A DNA stretch of 64,000 nucleotides from Mesostigma viride (Eukaryota; Streptophyta; Mesostigmatophyceae; Mesostigmatales; Mesostigmataceae), in NCBI GenBank assembly GCA_009746045.1, contig RPFO01000225.1, positions 1,183,090 to 1,247,089 on the forward strand, written 5' to 3'. A program made the position numbers and the translations under genes. This document shows, piece by piece, positions 23,491 to 34,700 of the stretch (positions within the stretch are counted from its first letter, which is position 1; each line of letters starts with the position of its first letter). Below the pieces are notes generated by a model. It had not been told where the DNA came from. It was given only the letters and a program-made list of their open reading frames with translations, and made no database searches.

Positions 23491-24373
23491 TCTGGTCCGC
23501 CTGAGCTGTCTTAGCATTAGCCAGCCATAATTTGAAAGAAGAAAGCTACACATTTCCATCTCTATTCACATTCATTGATCATCCTGAACTGTTTACAAAA
23601 TCATCCTGCAACACATGCGCTGGTCGTCTCATTGATATTGCATGTCTGTATAAACACATCTGTAAGTTGTCTCAGAAAGAAAGAGGCAGTTCCTTTATTG
23701 AACACTTGATATGTTTTTCGTAATATACATTCGCAAATTGTAGAAATTTCATCAAAACTATTCATGTGTTTTACCATGTGCATGGCTTCCACAATCTTCC
23801 TCGCGTACAGCACCGCTAAGGGCCCCAACATGCAATTAGTTATTGTAGCACATAGTTATTGTAGATCAATATTTACAGCTAGTGTGGAACAGCGCATGGC
23901 ACCTCCTGGGGAAGGAAATCGACTAACGACTGAGTCACCCGAGAGATTCCGGAGAACCATTTCCGTTTCCGGTTCGGGTTGTGAATGGGATTTGAACAAC
24001 TTTTGGCCCGCGAGCGGCTTTTAGCTCAAGCTTCCGCGCACCGGGACAGCAAGATCCCGCTTGGGGTCTTGATTTTGTGCTTGCTGAAGCAAAATGGTGA
24101 CGCGGCATGCCAAAATGTTTAGGAGGCGTACGACATCGTACGACTGTGACCAGACAACCGGCGCGCGCAAGGTATCCCTTCTCACCAAGATTCTCTGGGC
24201 ATGAACAAATGCCAGTCAGATCTGGACCAGTCCAGGTTCAAAGCGCCGCGCCCGAGGCCGGGAACCAGAAATGAACATGAAATGGAAACAAATCCGGGTC
24301 CCCGGAATCTCTCGACAGTGTGCCTGATTCCACTGTGGCCATCGAGCAGTAATATACAAAAAAGTTTCAAAAA
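23491..24373. other. Intergenic, no gene recognised
   Basis: AT-richer sequence with only short chance ORFs. GGGATTTGAACAAC at 23987 resembles an inverted tRNA B-box, but no tRNA folds around it. Confidence 0.4.
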
Positions 24374-25261
24374 TCAGGTTTGCAGTGCACGGATGTGGCC
24401 CTTCAGCTCGCTCAGCCTAGACCGCAAGAGTGAGCACTCGGATTCAAATACGGCCTTCCGGGCCTCAATCGACTGATCCAGGGGGGTGAGGTCACAGCTG
24501 GTAGAAGCTAACTTATGGAGCGCTTGCATGGATCCCCGCGGCGACTGTGGGCGCTGCCGCACCTCCTGCACTAGGCTCTGCCAGTCCCTGCCATCCCCGT
24601 CCGGCTCCATCACAATGTCCAGCAGGAACTCAGGCAGTGCCAGCGGACAAGACTCGGTGCGCTGCAGCATCGGCCCCGCCATGCCCCCCTCACCCTGACC
24701 ACCGGCAGCACCCCCATCGCTGCGCGTGCTCACCTGCCCCTCCCCTGGTCGGATGCTGTATGCTGGCACACGCGGCAGATCCAACGAGTGCTGCCTCGCC
24801 GGACGCAGCATCACCCCTGTCGTGCTCCCCTCACCCTGACCACCGGCAGCACCCCCATCGCTGCGCGTGCTCACCTGCCCCTCCCCTGGTCGGGTGCTGT
24901 GTGCTGGCACACGCGGCAGATCCAACGAGAGCTGCCTCGCCGGACGCAGTGGCTGCGACGCTTGGCCTGCTGGGGCCCCAGGGGAGTAGCTCGCGTTTCC
25001 GAACAAGTACGCTCGGGGGCCCACGGTCACTTCATCCGCGAGTGAGCCAGTCCCACCCAACGGCGACTGCAATAGATCGCACGCAAGCATCCAACAACCA
25101 GCGCTGAGCATGCACGTCAGATGGGAGCGAGCCATGGGGACAGGATGGGATGAGCTGTGTCGGTGGGCGGTGCGAGCCAACGGCGCAATGGGTCGCACAT
25201 GGGTGGTAACAATGGACGACTGCCCCTGCGCACGCTTGCCCATACCATCATAGCGGAGCAT
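24374..25261 (-). CDS. Unknown Ser/Pro-rich protein segment with 44-residue repeats
   Basis: Open frame of 295 codons. Two tandem copies of a ~44-residue unit (RPARQLSLDLPRVPAHS then RPGEGQVSTRSDGGAAGGQG) end with RTESCPLALPEFLLDI. A C-terminal helix-rich tail (IEARKAVFESECSLLRSRL) looks like a coiled coil. The repeated RQxSLDLP resembles basophilic-kinase phosphosites. Probably the last exon of a minus-strand gene whose 5' exon may be 27008-27213. No known domain is recognised, and the first third (to about 25100) may be intron. Confidence 0.4.
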   Translation of the reverse strand: MLRYDGMGKRAQGQSSIVTTHVRPIAPLARTAHRHSSSHPVPMARSHLTCMLSAGCWMLACDLLQSPLGGTGSLADEVTVGPRAYLFGNASYSPGAPAGQASQPLRPARQLSLDLPRVPAHSTRPGEGQVSTRSDGGAAGGQGEGSTTGVMLRPARQHSLDLPRVPAYSIRPGEGQVSTRSDGGAAGGQGEGGMAGPMLQRTESCPLALPEFLLDIVMEPDGDGRDWQSLVQEVRQRPQSPRGSMQALHKLASTSCDLTPLDQSIEARKAVFESECSLLRSRLSELKGHIRALQT

Positions 25262-27007
25262 ACCGCACGCCGCCCGGATCCACCGGTTCGCCCACCATGA
25301 CGGTGCCCGTCATGATATCCCTGTCAGGGCATCCGGCACAGGGCCCATGCGTTCAACCAGCACAAAGCTCGCCCCTCCATCCATACATCCCTCATTGATA
25401 CCACCCGGGCTCTCCAGCAAGGAGAGGGAAGCTTCACTGCGCGCTGTGCCACGCTGACAAACTGCCCATGGGCATTCATGCGCGGCGTTCATCATGCGCA
25501 TTCTTGAAAATGCGGAGCAGGGCATCGGGCCAAGGGCACGGCACCGCGTTGAAAACAGGCCCTGTTTACTGCCGCTATCCACAGTGGCATGCCGCCTCCT
25601 CGCCCCCCCCACGAGCATTACGTGGGTAGACCCCAGCGGTTGCTGGACCTCAACGCTAGGCACGACCATACACATAGCATACTCACCGCATCCGCCGCCG
25701 ACCCCTCGCGACCCGCATCATCAGTGGGTGACATGGCAGGTGCGCCCTGGCTGGGGCCACCGCCCAGGTCCCTCGTGCGTCCCTTGAGTAATCGACTCAG
25801 CAGCGCCGCCGACCTGTTGATGGTGGCAGGTGACCATTGCCGGTCGGCAGCGTGGGGTGATGGGGGTGGTGTCAATGGGCAAGCGCCAACGCATGCACGT
25901 ATGGGGACACCTGGCAAACGCGCGCTTGATGGCTGGCTGAGGGCTGGTTGCGGGATCTGCACCACGGCCAGTGCTGGGGCCTTCACCACCAAGGCATCGA
26001 CCACCAAGCATGCATCCACTGCGCAGTGCTACAGACATGGAGCAAGCAGCCCTGGCAGTTCCCACGCCGTAATGGGGGCAACTGGGCGGTGGCTGTCAGT
26101 GACAAGCATTCATGGTCACGGGGGTGGGAGGGGAAAGGGGACGCTGCCACGACTAGAAAGCAGCCGGCTGGCCCGGGGCCTGCAGCACCCGACACTCTGT
26201 CAAACACAGGCCTGTCCATCGCACGCGGGCCAATGCCAGGAGTGCCACTTGCTGGCTGTGGCACCCTTTGCACCGCGGCTGGTCTGCTTGAGGAGGCTAC
26301 ACGATGGTTGTCTCGTGGATGCGAGGCAGTGTGAGCCCCGAGCAAGGGGACTGACAAGGCGCTCCATTGCCCAAGCTGCATGCTGGCAACGGTAGGGCTG
26401 GCCCACCATCCCCCACATGTCGCGGATGCCCTGTCATTGCCAGCTGGCGTGAGAGCGTGCACTACGGCGTCATGTTGCGTGTGGACAGCCAAGGGTAGCA
26501 GAGGACTGACACCAGAGCCGTGTGGTGACGACATGGGGAGGAGGGGCCGAGGGGGGTGCAAGAGGAAGATAGAATGTGGCCATGAGGAGGGGAGAATGGG
26601 CAGCCAGACACTGCAATGCGCCCCACCGCGGCACTTGCCATGCAAGCAGAGATACGTCCGCTGCAAGGACCGGGAGACCGTGGACCCAACACAGGACACG
26701 TGGATTCGACCTCCCACTCCCTAGACTGGCCCACGTTGGGTAGGCCACGGAGACAAATGAGATACGATACGGATATAGGATGGCAGGAAAGGCATCCCTT
26801 GCAGCATTACACCCGTTATGCAGCCAACCATACATCCGCACAAGTTGAATGGCAGTAATGAGTCTGCGAGCCGGCCCAAAAGCCACGCGGTAGCGAGCGT
26901 CAAAGAAACCAATTCGGCGAATTCGCGTTGTTGCCGTTGGGCGGATCGCGCTCAAGCCGTTGGAACGGGAAAAGAGAGGAAAGGGGCATGACGGGCCAAA
27001 AATTCAC
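25262..27007. other. GC-rich stretch, probable introns or exons of the minus-strand gene
   Basis: Several long but compositionally unconvincing ORFs on both strands. None matches a family I know, and no complete exon chain between 27008-27213 and 25261 could be defended. Confidence 0.3.
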
Positions 27008-27213
27008 CTGGGTGAGCGAGGCGGGGGCTGGTTGACGGCATCGTCGATCGCCCGCACTACTTCCGATGCCTCTTTGAGGTTGGACTTCAACTGATGTCCC
27101 CCAGGCGACATGGGAGACATGATCTCCGGGGACAAACGCTCCGCCGATGCGCGTGCCTTGCCATCGTCATTTAATTTAACCTTGACCGGTGGGGGTTTCA
27201 GCACAACGTCCAT
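27008..27213 (-). CDS. Candidate first exon of an unknown protein
   Basis: ATG at 27213, reading MDVVLKPPPVKVKLND, SPEIMSPMSPGG, LKEASEVVRAIDDAV and NQPPPRSP, followed by CAG/gtgaat at about 27009. Charged, proline-containing, plausible codon usage, with repeated SP sites (SPEIMSPMSP). A link to 24374-25261 is inferred only from strand and distance. Confidence 0.4.
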
Positions 27214-27235
27214 TCTCTACTGCCTGTCACCCAAC

Positions 27236-27312
27236 TATTAATTAATTAGGAACATAACTCCGTTGGGAGTGTCTGTAGCACATATCCCAGAGAAACCTAA
27301 CTATACGCGGAT
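27236..27312 (-). mobile_element. Retroelement 3' tail
   Basis: TTAATTAATTAGG tail, hairpin ACTCCGTTGGGAGT and TGTAGCACATATCCC as at the other LINE/SINE ends. The rest of the element is missing. Confidence 0.5.
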
Positions 27313-28350
27313 GAATGGTAACATGCGTGTCCAAGCTATCGTCATTCAATCGGACCAGCGTGAGAGCGTGTCCACAGGCAGCGTTTGTACGTAAGAATTA
27401 ATTCAATTTCGAGTTCATTCGATAAGCTAAATCTTGCGCCTGTCATAGCCTCAAAGGTGCAACTTGTGTAACAGGGCATCGTTTCCGGCGCGAATGGGGA
27501 TAACTTGTCAGAGAACCCGGGGCCTTCCAGGTTATTATTATTATTAGTATTAGTATCGGCGCCTCTAGAAAACAGACCACTCAAGAGGTAGTGGTTACCG
27601 GATGCCTAACGAGCAGTATGATTGCTCCTCTAAATTGCCGCGCCCACAAGTACGGCTGCATTCATTTTCGCGTAACTGCCGGCAGCCATAGCGCATCCCA
27701 TGCGCCCAGTCACAGAAGCCCACGATTGTCAGGCCCCGGTATGTATGGCTCCGGTGTGATTGTCAGGCCCCGGTGTGTATCCAAAGTCTTGGCAGCGGCT
27801 ACACCCGTACCATGTGTACGAAACTTTGTATCCACCCGTGGCAAATTATAACTGATGTACATGGCCGGAAGCGTTTACAGTACGCGCGAGAATCCACTTG
27901 TAACAGCGTAAGCGGAACCACCCACTGACCCACACTTGTAACAGCGTCGATCGCGTGGAAAATCCCCGGCCTGGCGGGAAGCCGCAACGTGTTGCTCTAG
28001 TACTTGCTGGAATTACTTCCTGTCCGCGTGACGATCCGGTCAGCTGCATGAGATCTTATAGCGGTCTTGCAGATATAAACGTCGTTCTACCTGGTCATTT
28101 CCCTTAGATTATTTTGTTACCTCTCCGTGCTTGACTCTTCGGTGTGTAAGTTGCATTCCCGGATGCTTACCATGTCGACATTACATGGAGGTGGTTAGGC
28201 ACTTCCGAGATTTGCTTCATGTCAGAAAAAAATATTCTACCCACAGCATTACGGGTTGGGCGGCATTCACATGGAGTGTAAACTTCACAGGATGAAACTA
28301 GTAATCCCGTGAGGGCCATCCCGGATATTGGAAGCTGCTGGGCTCTAACC
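27313..28350. other. Upstream region of the MCTP-like gene
   Basis: No gene supported. Contains a short (ATT)n run at 27531-27552 and a 17-bp repeated ACTTGTAACAGCGT at about 27896 and 27935. The promoter of the downstream gene should lie here, but I see no TATA box at a useful distance. Confidence 0.35.
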
Positions 28351-31300
28351 ATGACCGCCCGTTCTTCAAGCTCTTCCGCGGCGGGCGCAACCTACGTGGT
28401 AAGTTCTTTTGCTGGACTTCAGCCGCCATCCGCACTCAAAACGTTGTTGGCCGATGGAACAACGTGGAGACGTACTGAGGGGACGAGGAGAAGGACACCC
28501 AATTGATTTTTTTGCTTTCATTGCAAGCCTCGTAATTGCCTTTCTTAGACACCATAAAACATGTCGGCCTCCAATATACATCGAGGGGAGAACGGACGCA
28601 GACCACAGCTCGGTTTGCGGGACTCGCATCGCGGCATGCACGCGCCGGCTTATGCTGTCTGATGGGCGCAAATTGTGGCGCAATTGCCTTGGGTTGGGTG
28701 GCCTAAGAGCTTTGCCACATTTTATGCCATGACGTCACCGTTCCCTGCCGGTGTGGCGCAGGAGCCTGTCCTCATGTATCTCCATGTACACGTCATCAGC
28801 GCGCGCAACCTGCTGGCCAAAGACCAAGACGGAACTAGCGACCCGGTACGCCCGCGAAGGGGTAGAAAGTGCCGAGCGCAGGCAACAGCCTCTTGTGCAT
28901 GTCGTGCACCTCGACGCCCATCGCATGTATACACTAGCATAGCACTAGTTGCATGTTAGCATGCCTGCCCCGATAAGTCCGCCGCGGACATCCCAAGGTT
29001 CTCCAGACATGCACGGATGGCAGCATATGACTGCCCCGTGTCTTGGACTCGTGGTCGCATTTGCACAGACACCCTCCGTCAACTCTAAGAATGTGGGTGG
29101 CGTGTGCAGGTGGCGGTGCACATGGCTGATTTGCCTGACCCTAATCTGTTTGTGCCTGTGCCTTGGGGCATGTGGAGAACCGACAACCCACTCTGCACAT
29201 GTCGAGAGAGCCGGTCTTGCCCATGTCGTGCATGTGCATGATGCATGCGGCGAACCTCGCTGGCCACCCATGCGATTCCTCTAGCCCCTCTGAAGCTGCA
29301 CGTGATGGGCAGATGAGTGGGGCCAGATGGGAGGCACATAAAGGCACACAAACATGTGTCCTCTCTTCTCTTGAACACAGCACGTGGCCACCTCCCTCGA
29401 GGACAGCACGTGGCCGCATCCCACAGCTTCCCTTGGCTTGCACGCGCACATGGCCTCCAGCGCGCATGCGATGCGCCGACTTGCGTCCAGGAGCGTGTGT
29501 GTGTGTGTGTGCCTGCCAAAACCAGAACATGCCATGGGCCTAGCGTGGGCGTGGGCGCAGCGTGTCAGGGGAGCGCCTATAGAGGGCTTGCGTGCAAGCT
29601 TGTCGAGTAATGGCCTAGGATGGCGCCACCTGTATATCGCATCGAGGCTGGGTAGGGGCAGGGCGGGGCGGCACAGGGCAGGAGGGGCCAGGGATTGGGC
29701 ATGCGAGAGGTCTACGAGGGATGCCGCCGTTGCTTGGCTCTGCTGGGACGCAGTTTAGTGGTGGGATGGCTGTTGTCTGTTACTTGGATTTTCTCTCCTG
29801 TGTGCAGCCTACTTCAACCACACCAAACCGAAACCAAGAAACACGCCGCCGCATTATTCTGAGCATACCTCCTGCAAATGGATGTGCATGTGTTGGGCTG
29901 GGTTGGGCGGGTGCATGTGTTGGGCTGGGTTGGGCGGGTGCATGTGTTGGGCGGGTGCATGCGATCTCATGCCACAGTATGCGGAGCTCACTGTGGGGGA
30001 CCAGAAAGCGACTACCAAAATTATCTACAAGTGAGTGGAGGTCTTGTTGGTATCGCCAGCATCGTTCTATTCGCTGATATCGTTCTATTCGCCGGCATCG
30101 TTCTATTCGCTAGTATCGTTCTTTTTGCTAGTATCGTTCTATTCGCTAGTATGGTTCTATTCGCCAGCATCGTTCTATTCGCCAGCATCGTTCTATTCGC
30201 TAGTATGGTTCTATTCGCCAGCATGGTTCTATTCGCTAGTATCGTTCTATTCGCTAGTATCGTTCTATTCGCTAGTATCGTTCTATTCGCTAGTATCGTT
30301 CTATTCGCTAGTATCGTTCTATTCGCTGGTATAATTCTGTTTGCTAGCATCATTCTTTCTGTCTATCTCTACTATCATTGCTAGCATCATGATCACTGCT
30401 AGTAGTCGTCATGATCACTTTGCCACGAACTACTTTGCGAATCGACCTCGCAAACTGCTTTTCATGGGCTTCATTTTGGGTCGTAAAGTTCGAATGTTAC
30501 CGCGTCGCGCCTGCGCCGTGCCTCACGACCCCAAGTAGACAGGTCATGAAGTACATGGGCTCACCTTCCATGCCCGCACCGGGCCACTCAGGGCCATGCC
30601 CTGCCCTATAATATAACTAATCAGTGCTTGATGAATCAAAACACTTAGGTAGGCGGGTACTTCTTCAATAAGCTGGGTACCAGTCACTCGGACCATAAAC
30701 AAGTCGATGGGCTCGCAAACCTAAAACTTTGCCTTCATTTTGGGTCGCAAACTATACATTTCATTTCACCTTGTTTTTGGGTCGCAAAGTAGTTCGTCGC
30801 AAAGTGATCTTGACCACAACGGTAATCATTATCGTCATGATTGTCATTATTGTCGTTCTTGTCATTATCATCATTATTGTCATTATTATCATTATTACCA
30901 TTACTGTGGTTGTTACTGATATCATTATGGCTTCATTATCTTCGTCGTCAATAATATGAATCCTTGTCGCGAATAGGCGGTGAGTGGGTTGGCCCAGGAC
31001 ACGACTGTTTTGTCACGTGAGCGGTCTGACATTGGGGGCAGTGTCTGGTAGTGAAAGGACTGACACGCCAAGTCACATATTTGGTTTCACCAGCAGCGTG
31101 CTGCCAGTTTGGGGTTAGCCTGGGAGCATCTTTCAAAATTATGTCGCATTTGCCAGGCGCTGCACAAGCCCCGGCGATGCTTTTGAGAAGATGGGTTCTC
31201 AACCGGGTCTTCGACATGGATATTCACAACATTACAACAGTGCTAATTACGGATAGTTTCTTCACGTTGGGAGTAGCTCGCTCCCTGGTGCAGTGCAGGG

Positions 31301-31662
31301 TGTTTGGCCAGCCAATCTGTGGACACTTGGGGCCTTGGGAGCAAAGCATCTTGGCGCACACACAAGGTAGTGACGGAACGGGCCTGTGTGTGGCTGAGCT
31401 CGCTCTCTCTCGTTTGCCTTTGCGTGTTCCTGTGAAAGTGCCGCGGGCCATGCGTTCCTCGCAGGGTCCTGTGGCCCCTTCCTCATGCATCATGCACGTC
31501 ACGCAACCGCACCATACGCGCTCCCCCTGTGTGTGCATGCCCCCACAGGTCGCTCAACCCTCGCTGGGAGCAAAAGTTTTTGTTTCTGGTGGACGACACG
31601 TTCTCTGCAGTGCTCGACATCGAGGTGAGTGCCGTGGCACGTGCCGGCATAAGCACAAGCAT

Positions 31663-31729
<67 letters not shown>

Positions 31730-34700
31730 CAGGCACGAGCACGAGCACGCAGGCACGAGCACGAGCACGCAGGCACGAGCACGCAGGCACCTTGCAGGAA
31801 AACTGGAAAGGGGGGAGGGGGGGGGAAAGGGAGGGGGGGGAGGGCGCGTGTGTCCGGGGTGCTTCCGGCCACTTATGGTACAGTTCTTACGAGTTGTGGG
31901 CAATGGCTTCGTTCCCACCTGCCACATTGGCTGCTGGTCTTGGCTGCTGTGGTAGCACTTGCCGGCCAGTTTATGCACAGAGCCCTCGCCTCCCTGTCAG
32001 CGCGCAAGCATTCGCCGGGCTGTTGGTGCGCAAGCATTTGCCGGGTTGTCGGTGTGGAAGCACTGCCAAAGGGTTGTCGGTGCACCAGCCGTGCAAGTAT
32101 GGCCCAGGTTGCAGGGCGCTTTCATCATGGGTTTTGTTGCTGGCCAGGAAGGGGGCGAGGCAGGGCAAGGCAAGGGTGCAACTGGGGGAAGCCAGGGGAC
32201 GGGCTGCCACGTCTTTGAATCATTTTACCTGTTTATAGCCAATGGGAGGACAACCTTGCGGCTCCGGCTGTGGGCTGGTGCAAGGCTAGGTGAAGATTTG
32301 GTTTGGAGACTCCACGGTTGGCCTGCCACCGTCCTTGGATCATGCACCTGCCCGCAACCCTGCGGTACCATGCATGAGCTGATGACCATGCCGTGTGACC
32401 ATGGTGGGCCACCCCCTGTTGCTCCACCTGGTGCGCCACCATGCCTACTTGTGCGCCACCTGTCGTGCAGCTGTTTGACCACGACCAGGTGATGAACAAC
32501 GACTTCTTGGGCAGCATATCCATCCCCGTTCAGCACGTGGGCGTGCGGCGGAAGGACTCGGACACCAGGTAAGCCAGCCACGCGTGGTGACACTTGTGGT
32601 GACGCGTGCTAGTGTCACTGGCTCGTGGCCAGAGCGACGCACATCGGTGGCCAGAGCTTGCATCTGTCGCACCTTCACGCGGCGCATCGTTTCGCTGGTC
32701 TTGCGCTCCGCGCCCCAACCTCTGTTCTGCGGCAATCGAGGCCCCAGCCGCCATGATGCCATGGGTGGCCATGGGGTGCTGTATGGCGCTTGTCTTAAAC
32801 AGCCCGGCAGGCCTCGAGTCGCCACCTATCCCTGTGAAGCCTTCCTTGCAGCTCTCTCCTGCACGCCGTCCGCGCTTGCTTTTCGCTGCTGGTCTGTTGC
32901 ATGCTACCCACCTTTGTTTCGGGCGACTGGCTTGCGATGCCATGGCCGGTACAGTCACTGCCTTTCGACGGTTTCCTCTGGATACCGTCCCTGCCATTAG
33001 GCAACCATGTACACACCCGCGAGTGCCTCTGCCCCTGGCCTGGCGAAAGATGGCCCGATTGCGACAGTGCTTGCATCTCTCTATTGCTACGGGCTACCTG
33101 CCATGCGCTGCGCCCCCAGGGCCCTGTTGCCCCTGTCCTCCACTGGCTGGGACCGGCATCCGCACTCGCGCCTCACTGCCGGATGCGGTCCAACCAGCTC
33201 CTGCTTGCCCCTGTTTAGGGTTTAGGGGTAAGAGTTTAGGGTTTAGGGTTTAGGGTTTAGGTTTTAGGTTTTAGGTTTTAGGGTTTAGGTTTTAACCCTT
33301 TGGCACCTTGTGGATGCTCGACCTTGCTGGGGGGAGACGAGCGAACAAGCCTGCTATCTAGTGGGAAATGGGGGAACCATTCGTGCACATAACTCATGTG
33401 CATCACTCAAGCCCGTTCTCGTGTGGGCCCATCGCCACGTCTTGGCCCCCCTCTTGGCTTGTCCTGCCTTGTTTCCTCCAGCCACGGCAAGCAGTGGTAC
33501 AAGCTGGGCAAAGGGGGCAAGGGCAAGGAGAGTGCGCGCGGCGACATCTTCTTGGACGTATACTTCGACGAGCGCGACTACCCCGCCCCCAGTTTGCGCG
33601 ACCGCGTGGGCACCCTCTTCCTGCACGTGATCGGCGCCACGGGACTCATGCCGGATGAGGCCCAGCAGCAGCGCAAGGTGGGCATGCGGGCAGGGGCAAG
33701 GGAGGAGACGCCGCAGGAGGAAGGGAGCTGCAGGGGGAGGGGCGGGGGGGGAATGGGAAGGGAAGGGGGACGAGTGTGGGTTGAACAAATGGGATAGGGA
33801 CCCAGGAGACAAGGGGGGAAGCTAGGAGGAGGCAGAAGAAAGGAAGAAGCGAGGGGACAGGGTGGGGGTGGGGGCAGAGGGAAACAAGCGAGGGGAGAAG
33901 AAGGTGGGGAGTTGCAGGGGGGAAGGGTTGAGAATGGGGCGGCTCAGACCCTTTTTGTGTGACAATTGCTGCTGCGAGGAAGGACTGCATCTGATACGCA
34001 GAGCGGCCCGTAGTGCTTGGGTTAGTCAGGCCTGCTTGTGGTCCCATTTATGGATTTGCATTGCCACTATCCCATTTGCATTCCCAGCGGACTTTGGTGG
34101 AAGGGTTGAGTATGCACTCCGATGCCTTCGCAGCCGCAACACTTGTTGTGGCGGATGGTTTGTGCCTCACACGGTTTCCTCTGGTCGTGTGCCGTGAGGA
34201 GCCGTCGAGCGCGTGGCTCCGCACGGTGACCCTGGGTCGTGACAAGGCAGCTGCGCGGGTGTCGCGGGTAAGGGACTTCAGCTACAGAGCACATTCGTAG
34301 GACCTCACGAGCTGGGAGCACTGAGTTGCAGAGGGCTGGAGCGCTTTGCCTGCTCCCTCATCCTGCTCACAGTTACCCCTCCCTTCACCTTGTCAACTTG
34401 GTCGGCGTATGGCCATTTCCCTAGCAATAGGTTGGATTTAGGTTGCGGCTTCATGATGCAGCCGGAGCATGTATCTGGTCTTGTCTTCCACCAGCCAGTG
34501 ACCTTCGAACCCTCAAGCCACCGGCATGCCGTCAGCTGCCTATGCATGCTCCACGGGTGCTGCTGGTGTATGCATCTCAACTATTCTTACCCATTCGTGC
34601 CATGAACCTGCCCCATGCATCTCATGTTTCCTTACCTGTTATTGCCATGAACCTGCCCCCATGCCCCCTGACGCTTGTGGCTACTGGCAGACGGGCTTCG

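Noticed and set aside
24547-25107. Plus-strand ORF of 186 codons
   Set aside because: Mirror frame of the repeat-containing minus-strand ORF; less convincing composition.
27342-27584. Minus-strand ORF with poly-Asn
   Set aside because: Poly-Asn comes from an (ATT)n microsatellite; no splice sites or family match support it.
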